From NCBI GenBank assembly GCA_017507285.1, contig JAFWBF010000024.1, positions 1-21,457 of the forward strand: 21,457 nucleotides of DNA, given 5' to 3'. The notes below the pieces were generated by a model. The model saw only the letters and a list, made by a program, of their open reading frames with translations. It searched no databases and was not told the origin of the DNA. Origin of the DNA: Bacteroidales bacterium. GTDB taxonomy: Bacteria; Bacteroidota; Bacteroidia; Bacteroidales; P3. Each line of letters starts with the position of its first letter. The first letter of the stretch is position 1. The position numbers and the translations under genes are program-made. Shown one piece after another: positions 1-6,792 of this stretch.

Positions 1-185
1 AATTGCCTAAAGGCTTGTTTTTCGGCAAAGTTGGGTTAGCTATTATACTGTAAGTATTCCAAGCCTTATACTGTGGCGGGACTGTACATTTCGATGGTTT
101 GTACCTCAAAGGCAAGGAACAAGATGCTTAAACCCTTGGGATAAGATGCTTAACATGATGATATGTTTACGTTAGAACCATGGTT

Positions 186-268
186 CCCCAAGCCGTTTGG
201 GGATATATCCCAAGCCGTTTGGGAACCCTCCCCAAGCGGCTTGGGAGAGTTCCCCAAACGGCTTGGGG
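186..268. repeat. Intergenic array 1: four 17-bp near-palindromes, 22-bp period
   Basis: Four units start at 186, 208, 230 and 252, exactly 22 bp apart. Unit 1 is CCCCAAGCCGTTTGGGG, unit 2 TCCCAAGCCGTTTGGGA, unit 3 CCCCAAGCGGCTTGGGA and unit 4 CCCCAAACGGCTTGGGG. Unit 4 is the exact reverse complement of unit 1, and the match extends to 20 bp (183-202 against 252-271). The 5-bp spacers ATATA, ACCCT and GAGTT are unrelated to one another. Each unit can form a short hairpin, and units 1 and 4 can pair to enclose units 2 and 3. Confidence 0.9.
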
Positions 269-397
269 AACTATATATCGTACCATCTTGTCTTAAGCCT
301 TTAAGCATAATAGATTATGAAGTTGAGGAAGATAATCCTTGAAATACTTAACAATATTCTGTGGCGGAGATGTTAAGTTGTCGGGGAAGGTGGTTTT

Positions 398-456
398 GAG
401 AAGTAATACATCTCACGAGAGAAGTAATATATCTCAAATGAGAAGTATTACTTCTC
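398..456. repeat. Intergenic array 2: three 17-bp near-palindromes, 21-bp period
   Basis: Three units start at 398, 419 and 440, exactly 21 bp apart: GAGAAGTAATACATCTC, GAGAAGTAATATATCTC and GAGAAGTATTACTTCTC. The third is a perfect palindrome around a single central base. The 4-bp spacers are ACGA and AAAT. The sequence has nothing in common with array 1, but unit length and period are almost the same. Confidence 0.88.
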
Positions 457-652
457 AAAAGATGTTTCTCTGTAAATGCAAACCCACTGCAAGGGATTTC
501 GACAAGCGGTTTGGCGGTGGATAAAACTTGGCAAATTCAGGCAACTTCTAATAATTGCTTTGAAGATTTTTTGAGCCCTTGAAGTGTAGTAGATATATGA
601 TGTAATTCCCAGAAATCGGCTAAAAAAAGAAGTTTGGTAGTCTAAAACGATT

Positions 653-687
653 AAAAGTCGGTGAAAAGAATGTTTTTTCCGACTTTT
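653..687. terminator. Hairpin with 9-bp perfect stem, possible terminator
   Basis: AAAAGTCGG at 653-661 pairs perfectly with CCGACTTTT at 679-687 across a 17-nt loop. The downstream arm ends in T-rich sequence, as in an intrinsic terminator. However, no gene ends just upstream, so it may instead be a structural element upstream of the barrel gene. Confidence 0.4.
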
Positions 688-735
688 ATTCTATTATAAT
701 AGAGATATCTTCAAAATTTGTTTTGATTATACTTG

Positions 736-743
736 TAATTTTG
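736..743 (+). promoter_or_regulatory. Bacteroidales-type -7 element before the beta-barrel gene
   Basis: TAATTTTG matches TAnnTTTG and lies about 50 bp upstream of the ATG at 793. No well-spaced -33 TTTG was found; the nearest, at 717-720, is only 15 bp away. Confidence 0.5.
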
Positions 744-792
744 CATTCGGAAACAGAATGTAAAACTAACGTATAAATAATTGATTAATAAA

Positions 793-1398
793 ATGAAAAG
801 ATTGTTTTTAAGCCTAATGATGGCAACGGCCGTACTGAGCGGCACTTTCGCTCAAAGCGAAGAAAAGAAAACTACCTTTGGCGTTAAAGCCGAAATGAAT
901 TCTAATTTTTATCTTGTAGGCGACAGCGAAATTATAACTGCAACCGGCAATGGTTTTGGAGCTAATACCGGATTGTTTTTGAAAACCAATATTATTGACA
1001 ATTTGGCTATCCGGGTAGAATTGTTATGCCAATATCGTAATGCCGAATTTACTATTTTGGGACAGGAGCACACCCTTACCAATTGGGGTATAGAGGTGCC
1101 GGCCTATATAATGGGGCAGTTTGCCATGGGAAGCGGACGTTTCTTTTTTGGTGCCGGTCCCTACGGTATAGCAGGCATAAGTGCCGGTATGAATGATGTA
1201 GATATGTATGCCGAAGGCAATGGCTTGTTTACTTTGAGCCGTTGGAATTTGGGAGTAGGTATGATAGTGGGTATTGAATTGGGTTGCGGATTGCAATTCA
1301 ATGTCAATTACAAGTACGGGATGTTCAATTCCAATCTTTCCAACAGCGGAAACCTTGTTGAAAACACGGCTGCTATTGGGTTGGGCTATAGATTTTAA
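793..1398 (+). CDS. Small outer-membrane beta-barrel protein
   Basis: This is a predicted outer-membrane beta-barrel of 201 residues. It opens with a clear signal peptide (MKRLFLSLMMATAVLSGTFAQ, cleavage near GTFAQ). The mature part alternates polar and hydrophobic/aromatic residues, is rich in Gly and Asn, and ends in the C-terminal Phe (GLGYRF) typical of outer-membrane proteins. It resembles the general Bacteroidota outer-membrane beta-barrel families; substrate and function cannot be told from sequence. The ATG at 793 is preferred over the in-frame TTG at 781 because it places the charged n-region directly before the hydrophobic core. The gene is 23 bp upstream of the 11-residue-repeat gene and probably shares its transcript. 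The -7 element at 736-743 is the likely promoter. Confidence 0.8.
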   Translation: MKRLFLSLMMATAVLSGTFAQSEEKKTTFGVKAEMNSNFYLVGDSEIITATGNGFGANTGLFLKTNIIDNLAIRVELLCQYRNAEFTILGQEHTLTNWGIEVPAYIMGQFAMGSGRFFFGAGPYGIAGISAGMNDVDMYAEGNGLFTLSRWNLGVGMIVGIELGCGLQFNVNYKYGMFNSNLSNSGNLVENTAAIGLGYRF

Positions 1399-1421
1399 AG
1401 TAATATAAAAAGCAAATAAAT

Positions 1422-2015
1422 ATGTTGACAGTATCAGTAATTTTAACAGCAGTGGTGCTTAATGGTGCACCCGTAAATGATTCGACTATGAAGGACAATG
1501 TAAAATTAAAAACCACTAAGACTGAAAAAGCAGTGGTGAAAGGCTACAAAGCCATCGAGGATGGAGTGGTGAAGGGCTACAAAGGAATAGAAAACGGAGT
1601 AGTAAACGGCTACAAAGCTGTTGAAAACGGTGTGGTTAATGCCTATAAAAAAATAGAAGGCAAGGTGGTGGAAGCTTTCTCTCCTGCCGATTCGGCCGCA
1701 GCCGACACTTCGAAAACCGACAATGTGGTGGTGAAAGGCTACAAAGCTGTTGAAAACGGTGTGGTTAATGCCTATAAAAAAGTGGAAGATAAGTTTGTGG
1801 AAACTTTTTTGGAAACCGATTCGACAGGCAATAGCCCAAAGCTAAAAACCACCAAAGTGGAAAAAGCAGTGGTTAAGGGCTACAAAGCTGTTGAAAACGG
1901 AGTGGTAAACGGCTACAAGGCTGTGGAAAAAGCAGTGGTGGATGGCTACAAAAATACCGAAGAGGACTTTAAGCAAACAATACTAAACAAAGAGGAAAAA
2001 ACCGACAAGAAATAA
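1422..2015 (+). CDS. Lysine-rich 11-residue (hendecad) repeat protein of unknown function
   Basis: The 197-residue product is almost entirely tandem 11-residue repeats of consensus VVKGYKAVENG. They fall in three blocks: residues 38-81, 103-124 and 150-182. Each block ends with a more hydrophobic cap (VVEAF, FVETFL, FKQTIL). Residues 28-48 and 140-160 both read KLKTT, one variable stretch, then VVKGYKA, so whole blocks have been duplicated. At DNA level, 45 bases are identical between 1608-1652 and 1737-1781. In hendecad register the hydrophobic residues fall at positions a, b, e and h, forming one helix face with Lys and Glu on the other. Similar 11-mers occur in lipid-binding amphipathic helices and LEA-type proteins, but two Gly per repeat suggest only conditional folding. 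The first 15 residues are hydrophobic but lack a charged n-region, so export is uncertain. It follows the barrel gene and precedes a terminator. Short VVxGYKxIE proteins seem to exist in other gut bacteria (from memory); the function is unknown. Confidence 0.8.
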   Translation: MLTVSVILTAVVLNGAPVNDSTMKDNVKLKTTKTEKAVVKGYKAIEDGVVKGYKGIENGVVNGYKAVENGVVNAYKKIEGKVVEAFSPADSAAADTSKTDNVVVKGYKAVENGVVNAYKKVEDKFVETFLETDSTGNSPKLKTTKVEKAVVKGYKAVENGVVNGYKAVEKAVVDGYKNTEEDFKQTILNKEEKTDKK

Positions 2016-2052
2016 TGCTGCAAAGAGCTGTAATCTCCATAGCAAAGGCGTG

Positions 2053-2095
2053 GGTAGAAATTTGAACCTCAAATTTCTACCTCCCTTTCTTTTTG
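2053..2095 (+). terminator. Intrinsic terminator after the repeat-protein gene
   Basis: GGTAGAAATTTGA at 2053-2065 pairs perfectly with TCAAATTTCTACC at 2069-2081 across a 3-nt loop. A pyrimidine and T-rich tract (CTTTCTTTTT) follows. It ends the barrel/repeat-protein unit and separates it from the SDR gene. Confidence 0.85.
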
Positions 2096-2155
2096 ATACA
2101 GATACGCATAGGCGTAAGAAAATATTTGTGTACATAGTTTTAAAATCAAATATAT

Positions 2156-3163
2156 ATGAACGATAAAATTTATTTGGTTACCGGAGCTGCCGGTTTCCTG
2201 GGTAGTAATATATGTCGCGAGCTTGTGGAGCAAGGCAGGCGAGTAAGGGCTTTTGTATTGCCAAACGACAAGGGTACAGCCCATATTCCCAAAGAAGTAG
2301 AAGTGGTGGAAGGTAATTTGTGCGACAAAAAATCGTTGAAAAACCTTTTTGATGTTCCCGCCAACATGGAAATAGTGGTGATACATGCCGCAAGCATAGT
2401 AACTGTAGAGCCCGAATACAACCAAAAGGTAATGGACGTTAATGTAGGTGGTACCAAGAATATTGTGGCACTGTGCCAAGCTGCTGCCAATTTCGGCAAG
2501 CTGGTTTATGTGAGCTCCACCGGCTGTATTCCCGAAGCCGACAAAGGCGTTGCCATACGTGAGGTGGCAGATTTTGACGGGCATGGGTTTATGGATTGTT
2601 ATAGCCAATCCAAAGCATTAGCTACCCAATATGTACTTGGCGAGGCTCGCAAAGGTATGAATGCCTGTGTGGTTCACCCCAGTGGTATATTAGGACCCTT
2701 CGACTATGCGGTAGGCCATACCACCAAGACACTGATTCAGATTATCAAAGGAGAAATGCCTATAGCCATAAACGGCACTTTTAATCTTTGCGACGTACGC
2801 GATTTGGCCAAAGGCATAGTATCGGCTTCCGAAAAAGGGCGTAGAGGCGAATGCTATATATTGGCAAACAAGGCTGTATCGTTCAAAAAATTTGTACGTA
2901 TAGTCAATCGCGAATGCGGCGTTAGGAGGTTTACTCTTTTCCTGCCCGGCAGCCTGGCATACACCTTGGCAAAAAGAATGGAAAAGAAGGCTCAAAAAAC
3001 CGGACAAAAACCTATGCTTACCACTTTTGCCGTATATAATTTGATTCGCAACAATGTATTTGACAGCTCTAAGGCCGAAAAAGAACTGGGCTATACCACT
3101 AGGTCGTACACCGAGACGATAGGCAACGAAATACAGTGGTTGAAAAACGAAAAACTGATATAA
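2156..3163 (+). CDS. NAD-dependent epimerase/dehydratase (extended SDR)
   Basis: This is a 335-residue extended short-chain dehydrogenase/reductase that binds NAD(P) and acts on a nucleotide-sugar, sterol-like or other ketone/alcohol substrate. The Rossmann motif TGAAGFLGS is at residues 9-17, followed by a likely nucleotide-specificity region near 30-55 and HAAS at 77-80. The catalytic set is Ser-Ser-Thr at 120-122 and Tyr149-xxx-Lys153 (YSQSK), with HPSGILGP at 174-181. Length and motif spacing fit the extended family. The specific substrate cannot be assigned; parts resemble dihydroflavonol-reductase/3-beta-HSD-like members. Only 22 bp separate it from the acyltransferase-like gene, so the two probably act together. 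A terminator lies just upstream, but a convincing promoter was not found in the 75 bp before the ATG. Confidence 0.88.
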   Translation: MNDKIYLVTGAAGFLGSNICRELVEQGRRVRAFVLPNDKGTAHIPKEVEVVEGNLCDKKSLKNLFDVPANMEIVVIHAASIVTVEPEYNQKVMDVNVGGTKNIVALCQAAANFGKLVYVSSTGCIPEADKGVAIREVADFDGHGFMDCYSQSKALATQYVLGEARKGMNACVVHPSGILGPFDYAVGHTTKTLIQIIKGEMPIAINGTFNLCDVRDLAKGIVSASEKGRRGECYILANKAVSFKKFVRIVNRECGVRRFTLFLPGSLAYTLAKRMEKKAQKTGQKPMLTTFAVYNLIRNNVFDSSKAEKELGYTTRSYTETIGNEIQWLKNEKLI

Positions 3164-3185
3164 ACACACAAAAAAACGATTGACG

Positions 3186-4499
3186 ATGCACAAAAGATTT
3201 AAGCTAAAGATACGGGCAGGCGAAACCTTCCTGTATCGTGAGGGAGGCACCGAAAGCCAAGTGTTTGAGTTGCGAATGAAAACCAATATAGTTCATGCTC
3301 ATCTAGAGCGTGCCGCCCGATTGGCCTACCGGAGGTTCCCTTACTTTAAAAGTCGTTTTAAAATAAAAGATGGCAGTGTGTATTTGTGTAGCAAGTTTTT
3401 TAGCCCACCACCTCAGAGGGCAAAAAAACTGCGACCCCTTGGCGGAATGGCTACCAACAAGAACCTTTTGGATATCACCTACTACAAAAACTATCTTTAT
3501 ATCTCCTTTCATCATGCCATGTGCGACGGAAGGGGTATTATGCAGTTTATAAAAACATTGATGTACTACTATTTGAATTTTAAATATCCTTATAATAATG
3601 TTCGTATTCCCGATGTGAGGCTTTGGGGCGAGGGATTTTTGCCAAACGAGTTTGCCGACCCTGTAGAAAAGGGCCACTTTGACTTCGACCCCTCGAAGGT
3701 ATATAAGGCCGACCGCACTGCCTTTGCCATTCCGCAGGTGCAAACCGGTGCCGAAGCCGGAAGCGATAGTTGGCGATACGAGCTGGTGTTTGATGTGCAT
3801 GAGGTAATGAAAGTTTGCAAGGCCACAAATGCAACACCGGCTATACTGATGACAATACTGATGCACAAGGCGGTGAAAAATCTGAATCCCCAAGCCGATA
3901 AACCCATACTGTGTAGCATGAGCTGCGACTGGCGGGAGTGCATTGGCCTGCCAAACACATTCCGCAACTGCGTAACTTCGATATATCTGCCATACGGCAA
4001 CGAAGAAGAAAAGATGAACTTGGCAGACCTATCTGCCCACTACCGAGCGTTGATAGCCAAGCAAAAACAGCCGGACTCGGCTCGCAGCAGTGCAAGTGTT
4101 ATGAAGTATATGTCGGACATGCTCGATTCGTTGGGTAGCATAGAGAAGAAACAAGAAATGGTCAAGAACTTTACATCGAAACCGATAGATTCCTTTATAT
4201 GTAGCTACACCGGAAAAGCCAATATGGGCGACGCCGAAAAGTATATAACCGAAATGCACGTATATAGCAGCGGCACCAAAGGGATAAGCCTGCAGATGAT
4301 GTCGGTAGCCGACACCTTTACGGTAGATTTTTTGCAGAACTTTCCCGACAAATTGTACGTTGACGAATTTATGAAGATGGCTGAAAAACTTAATCTTTCC
4401 TTCCGATGCTCGGAACTGATAAAGTACAGAACACCCAAAGATAGAGGAACAAACAAAAGGGGTATTACGGGAAAACTGAAAAACCGCCGTAGAGCATAA
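3186..4499 (+). CDS. HHxxxDG acyltransferase / condensation-domain-like protein
   Basis: The 437-residue protein carries HHAMCDG at residues 109-115, preceded by YLYISF. This is the HHxxxDG active-site motif of the CoA-dependent acyltransferase superfamily (NRPS condensation domains, PapA-type and alcohol acetyltransferase-like enzymes). The second His normally acts as general base in acyl transfer to an alcohol or amine. Length is typical of a stand-alone two-lobed enzyme of this fold, and no carrier or adenylation domain is attached. The C-terminal 25 residues are strongly basic. The ATG at 3186 is chosen over TTG at 3180. The tight pairing with the SDR suggests reduction of a keto group followed by acylation of the resulting alcohol; that is inference only, and the acceptor and donor are unknown. 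Confidence 0.75.
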   Translation: MHKRFKLKIRAGETFLYREGGTESQVFELRMKTNIVHAHLERAARLAYRRFPYFKSRFKIKDGSVYLCSKFFSPPPQRAKKLRPLGGMATNKNLLDITYYKNYLYISFHHAMCDGRGIMQFIKTLMYYYLNFKYPYNNVRIPDVRLWGEGFLPNEFADPVEKGHFDFDPSKVYKADRTAFAIPQVQTGAEAGSDSWRYELVFDVHEVMKVCKATNATPAILMTILMHKAVKNLNPQADKPILCSMSCDWRECIGLPNTFRNCVTSIYLPYGNEEEKMNLADLSAHYRALIAKQKQPDSARSSASVMKYMSDMLDSLGSIEKKQEMVKNFTSKPIDSFICSYTGKANMGDAEKYITEMHVYSSGTKGISLQMMSVADTFTVDFLQNFPDKLYVDEFMKMAEKLNLSFRCSELIKYRTPKDRGTNKRGITGKLKNRRRA

Positions 4500-4631
4500 A
4501 AAAATCTAGCCCACATAATTGTCATAGCTCGCCCTCTGAAGAAGCAACGGCCTACTCATATTTTTATAGATAGCTACCGGTTTTTGCAGCCAACCCTACC
4601 CGGAAATTTTATATCCCGGCTCTATATTTTC

Positions 4632-4732
4632 AAATCATGGTTTGGTTTAAAGAAACCAAACCATGATTTATTTAAACCAAACCATGATTTAAGTAAATCA
4701 AACTATGATTTAATAAAACCAAACTATGATTT
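4632..4732. repeat. Intergenic array 3: five 17-bp units, 21-bp period
   Basis: Units start at 4632, 4653, 4674, 4695 and 4716, exactly 21 bp apart, with 4-bp spacers (AAAG, ATTT, AAGT, AATA). The first unit, AAATCATGGTTTGGTTT, is the exact reverse complement of units 2 and 3, AAACCAAACCATGATTT. Units 4 and 5 differ by one or two bases. Units 1 and 2 form a perfect 17-bp hairpin with a 4-nt loop. Confidence 0.92.
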
Positions 4733-4763
4733 TGAAAAATGCAGTATAGCAGAAAAATACAGC

Positions 4764-4851
4764 CGGTAGGCACGAGCAAAAAAAACGGTAGGTATGAATG
4801 AAAAAACCGGTAGGTATGAATGAAAAAACCGGTGGGTATGCATAAAAAAAA
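4764..4851. repeat. Intergenic array 4: four direct repeats with phased A-tracts, 22-bp period
   Basis: Copies start at 4764, 4786, 4808 and 4830, exactly 22 bp apart. Copies 2 and 3 are identical and begin CGGTAGGTATGAATG, followed by six A. Copy 1 (CGGTAGGCACGAGC) and copy 4 (CGGTGGGTATGCAT) are diverged but keep the A-tract. The A-tracts repeat about every two helical turns, so the DNA may be curved. Confidence 0.88.
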
Positions 4852-5110
4852 CTAGGCGGCAAAGCACCACAAAGCCCTATGCCTTGCAGGATTAGGCAGG
4901 CAAGATATAGGGCGTATACCCTACCGAAAAAATAGCCACCTATAGCCGGCCACACCCAAACTGCCTTTGCCTATGCCACCGCACCGCCACCTTTGGCCTA
5001 TGGCACCATTAGCATTGGCCTACCCTTTGCCCGCCAACGATAAAGCTATGCATAATCCACAAAAAATACTTATTTCGAAAGAAAAGGTGGCAAATGTCCG
5101 AAAAAAAATG

Positions 5111-5118
5111 TACCTTTG
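5111..5118 (+). promoter_or_regulatory. -7 promoter element for adk and downstream genes
   Basis: TACCTTTG matches TAnnTTTG. It overlaps the upstream in-frame TTG at 5116, which argues that this TTG is not the adk start and that the transcript has a leader of roughly 70 nt. No matching -33 TTTG is visible at the usual spacing. Confidence 0.55.
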
Positions 5119-5196
5119 AAAAATGTAACAGAGGGCAAGATATTATGTTTTCTGTTCATTATAAGTTATATACAATTAATCAAAATAAAATTGAAA

Positions 5197-5775
5197 ATGA
5201 TAAATATAGCATTATTTGGAGCACCGGGAGCCGGTAAAGGAACACAATCGCAAATGTTGGTTGAAAAATATGATCTTACCTACGTATCTACAGGAGATAT
5301 GTTGCGTAAAGAAATAGCCGAAGGCACCGAACTGGGAAAACGCATAAAGAGCATTATGGATGCAGGCGAATTGGTGTCGGACGCAATAGTAGTGGAGATT
5401 ATAGAAAAGATTATCTCTACCAACACCCGCAACGGCGTTCTTTTTGACGGATTCCCACGCAATGTGGCTCAGGCCGAAACATTGGAAAAATTACTAAGCA
5501 ACCATGGTACCAGCCTATCGTGCATGATAAGCCTCGACGTACCTCGCGAAGAGCTTGTGCGCCGTATGCTTGAGCGTGCAAAGGTGTCGGGACGTTCGGA
5601 CGACAATGAAGAAACTATCAAAAACCGTCTTCACGAATACGAAAGCAAGACTTTGCCGGTAGCCGACTACTACAAGGGAAAAGGACTGTACGTAGAAGTA
5701 AACGGATATGGCGATATTCAAGAAATATCAAAGAATATCATTGCTGCTATTGACGCCAAGATAGCCGCTAAATAG
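5197..5775 (+). CDS. adk: Adenylate kinase
   Basis: Adenylate kinase catalyses ATP + AMP to 2 ADP in the cytoplasm and sets the adenylate energy balance. The product is 192 residues. The P-loop GAPGAGKG is at residues 8-15, the AMP-binding region STGDMLR at 31-37, and DGFPR at 84-88. The lid is short (GRSDDN near 132-137), without the zinc-binding Cys cluster of long-form enzymes. Length and short lid fit the type usual in Bacteroidota. The ATG at 5197 starts directly at the conserved MINIALFG; the frame is open back to 5116, but those 27 residues are not conserved-looking and overlap a promoter element. obg follows 9 bp after the stop, so the two are surely co-transcribed. Confidence 0.96.
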   Translation: MINIALFGAPGAGKGTQSQMLVEKYDLTYVSTGDMLRKEIAEGTELGKRIKSIMDAGELVSDAIVVEIIEKIISTNTRNGVLFDGFPRNVAQAETLEKLLSNHGTSLSCMISLDVPREELVRRMLERAKVSGRSDDNEETIKNRLHEYESKTLPVADYYKGKGLYVEVNGYGDIQEISKNIIAAIDAKIAAK

Positions 5776-5784
5776 GAATATGCA

Positions 5785-6792
5785 GTGAATTCGAACTTTG
5801 TAGATTATGTAAAGATATGCTGTCGCTCGGGCAAAGGCGGTGCGGGATCGGCTCATTTGCTGCGTGTAAAATACAATGCAAAAGCTGGCCCCGACGGCGG
5901 CGACGGTGGAAGAGGAGGCCATGTAATACTACGTGGCAACAAACAGATGTGGACTTTGCTGCATCTAAAGTACACCAAACACGTATTTGCCGAGGATGGC
6001 GAAGCCGGTGGCCACAACCTTTGTACCGGTCGCGAGGGTAAGGACCAGATTTTGGATGTGCCTCTAGGTTCGGTGTGTCGAGACTTCGAAACCGGAGAAC
6101 AGCTGTGCGAGATTGTCGAAGACGGCCAAATGGCAGTGATAGTTAAAGGTGGACGTGGCGGATTGGGCAACGACCACTTTAAGTCGGCTACCAACCGCAC
6201 TCCTCGTTATGCACAACCCGGCGAGCCTCGGGTCGAACGGTGGGTGATAATAGAGCTGAAGATGTTGGCCGATGTGGGTTTGGTAGGTTTCCCAAATGCC
6301 GGAAAATCTACATTCCTTTCGGTAATATCGGCAGCCAAGCCCGAAATTGCAGACTATCCGTTTACCACCTTGGTGCCTAACCTGGGTATGGTGCGTTATC
6401 GCGACAACCGCTCTTTTGTGGTGGCCGATATACCGGGCATTATAGAGGGGGCTGCCGAAGGCAAAGGCCTTGGACTTAGATTTCTCAGACATATAGAGCG
6501 AAACTCGATACTGCTTTTTATGGTATCGTGCGATTGCGAAGATGTAAAGAAGGAATATCAGATTTTGCTGGGCGAGCTGAAAAAGTATAACCCGGAGCTG
6601 TTGGATAAAAAACGGATATTGGCCGTAACCAAGTGCGACATGATGGACGAGGTGATGCTTAAGCAATTAAAACGTACATTGCCCCGCACGCTCGATACCA
6701 TACTTATAAGTTCGGTTTCGGGTATGAATATCATGGAGCTCAAGGACCTGATTTGGACCAAAATGACGGAGTCGTATGATGGAGAAGCTTAA
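5785..6792 (+). CDS. obg: Obg/CgtA family GTPase
   Basis: Obg is a ribosome-associated GTPase needed for 50S assembly and linked to (p)ppGpp. The product has 335 residues. The Gly-rich Obg fold covers about residues 1-158 (GPDGGDGGRGG near 35-45, GGRGGLGN at 122-129). The G domain has G1 GFPNAGKST at 168-176, G3 DIPG at 215-218, G4 TKCD at 282-285 (TKxD instead of NKxD) and G5 SSVSG at 309-313. There is no C-terminal OCT/TGS-type extension. The start is GTG at 5785: the nearby ATG at 5780 is out of frame, and translation from GTG gives the expected N-terminus (FVDYVKI). It lies 9 bp after adk, and its last 17 bases overlap the PAP2 gene. Confidence 0.95.
   Translation: MNSNFVDYVKICCRSGKGGAGSAHLLRVKYNAKAGPDGGDGGRGGHVILRGNKQMWTLLHLKYTKHVFAEDGEAGGHNLCTGREGKDQILDVPLGSVCRDFETGEQLCEIVEDGQMAVIVKGGRGGLGNDHFKSATNRTPRYAQPGEPRVERWVIIELKMLADVGLVGFPNAGKSTFLSVISAAKPEIADYPFTTLVPNLGMVRYRDNRSFVVADIPGIIEGAAEGKGLGLRFLRHIERNSILLFMVSCDCEDVKKEYQILLGELKKYNPELLDKKRILAVTKCDMMDEVMLKQLKRTLPRTLDTILISSVSGMNIMELKDLIWTKMTESYDGEA

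Larger units (their letters stand above)
1..792. other. Gene-free region with short repeat arrays
   Basis: No convincing gene lies here. The region holds two 17-bp-unit arrays (186-268 and 398-456, listed separately). It also has a pair of AAGATGCTTAA words at 121-131 and 143-153, offset by exactly 22 bp, a hairpin at 653-687 and a promoter-like element at 736-743. The only open frame of note, 339-524, starts with TTG, runs through the second array and has no recognisable domain. The 3' end of whatever precedes the window is not visible. Confidence 0.7.
4500..5196. other. Gene-free region with two phased repeat arrays and GC-richer degenerate repeats
   Basis: No gene is supported in these 697 bp. 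They hold array 3 (4632-4732), array 4 (4764-4851), an imperfect hairpin and a degenerate repeat zone. The hairpin pairs GCCCTATGCCTTGC near 4877 with GCAAGATATAGGGC about 11 nt after it. The degenerate zone is around 4966-5033, where TTTGCCTATGCCACC, TTTGGCCTATGGCACC and ATTGGCCTACC recur. The adk promoter element lies at 5111. Base composition at 4860-5040 is visibly richer in G+C than the flanking DNA. Confidence 0.7.

Noticed and set aside
1..67. AAGGCTTG/CAAGCCTT inverted repeat as a terminator of an upstream gene
   Set aside because: Only 8 bp at 42 bp distance with no T-tract; easily chance.
186..456. CRISPR array
   Set aside because: Units are 17 bp with 4-5 bp spacers, and no cas genes are present; spacers are far too short.
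339..524. Open frame of 61 codons on the plus strand
   Set aside because: It starts with TTG, runs straight through repeat array 2 and has no domain or signal; its openness follows from the 21-bp (7-codon) repeat period.
2690..3286. Minus-strand open frame over the SDR and acyltransferase genes
   Set aside because: Shadow of real genes; no recognisable motif and it would block a well-supported operon.
4584..4769. Open frame of 61 codons with PNHDL/PNYDL-type peptide repeats
   Set aside because: It is a by-product of array 3, whose 21-bp period keeps the frame open; there is no start context or neighbouring operon.
5116..5196. N-terminal extension of adenylate kinase
   Set aside because: The TTG start overlaps a promoter -7 element, and the family starts at the MINIALFGAPGAGKG strand.
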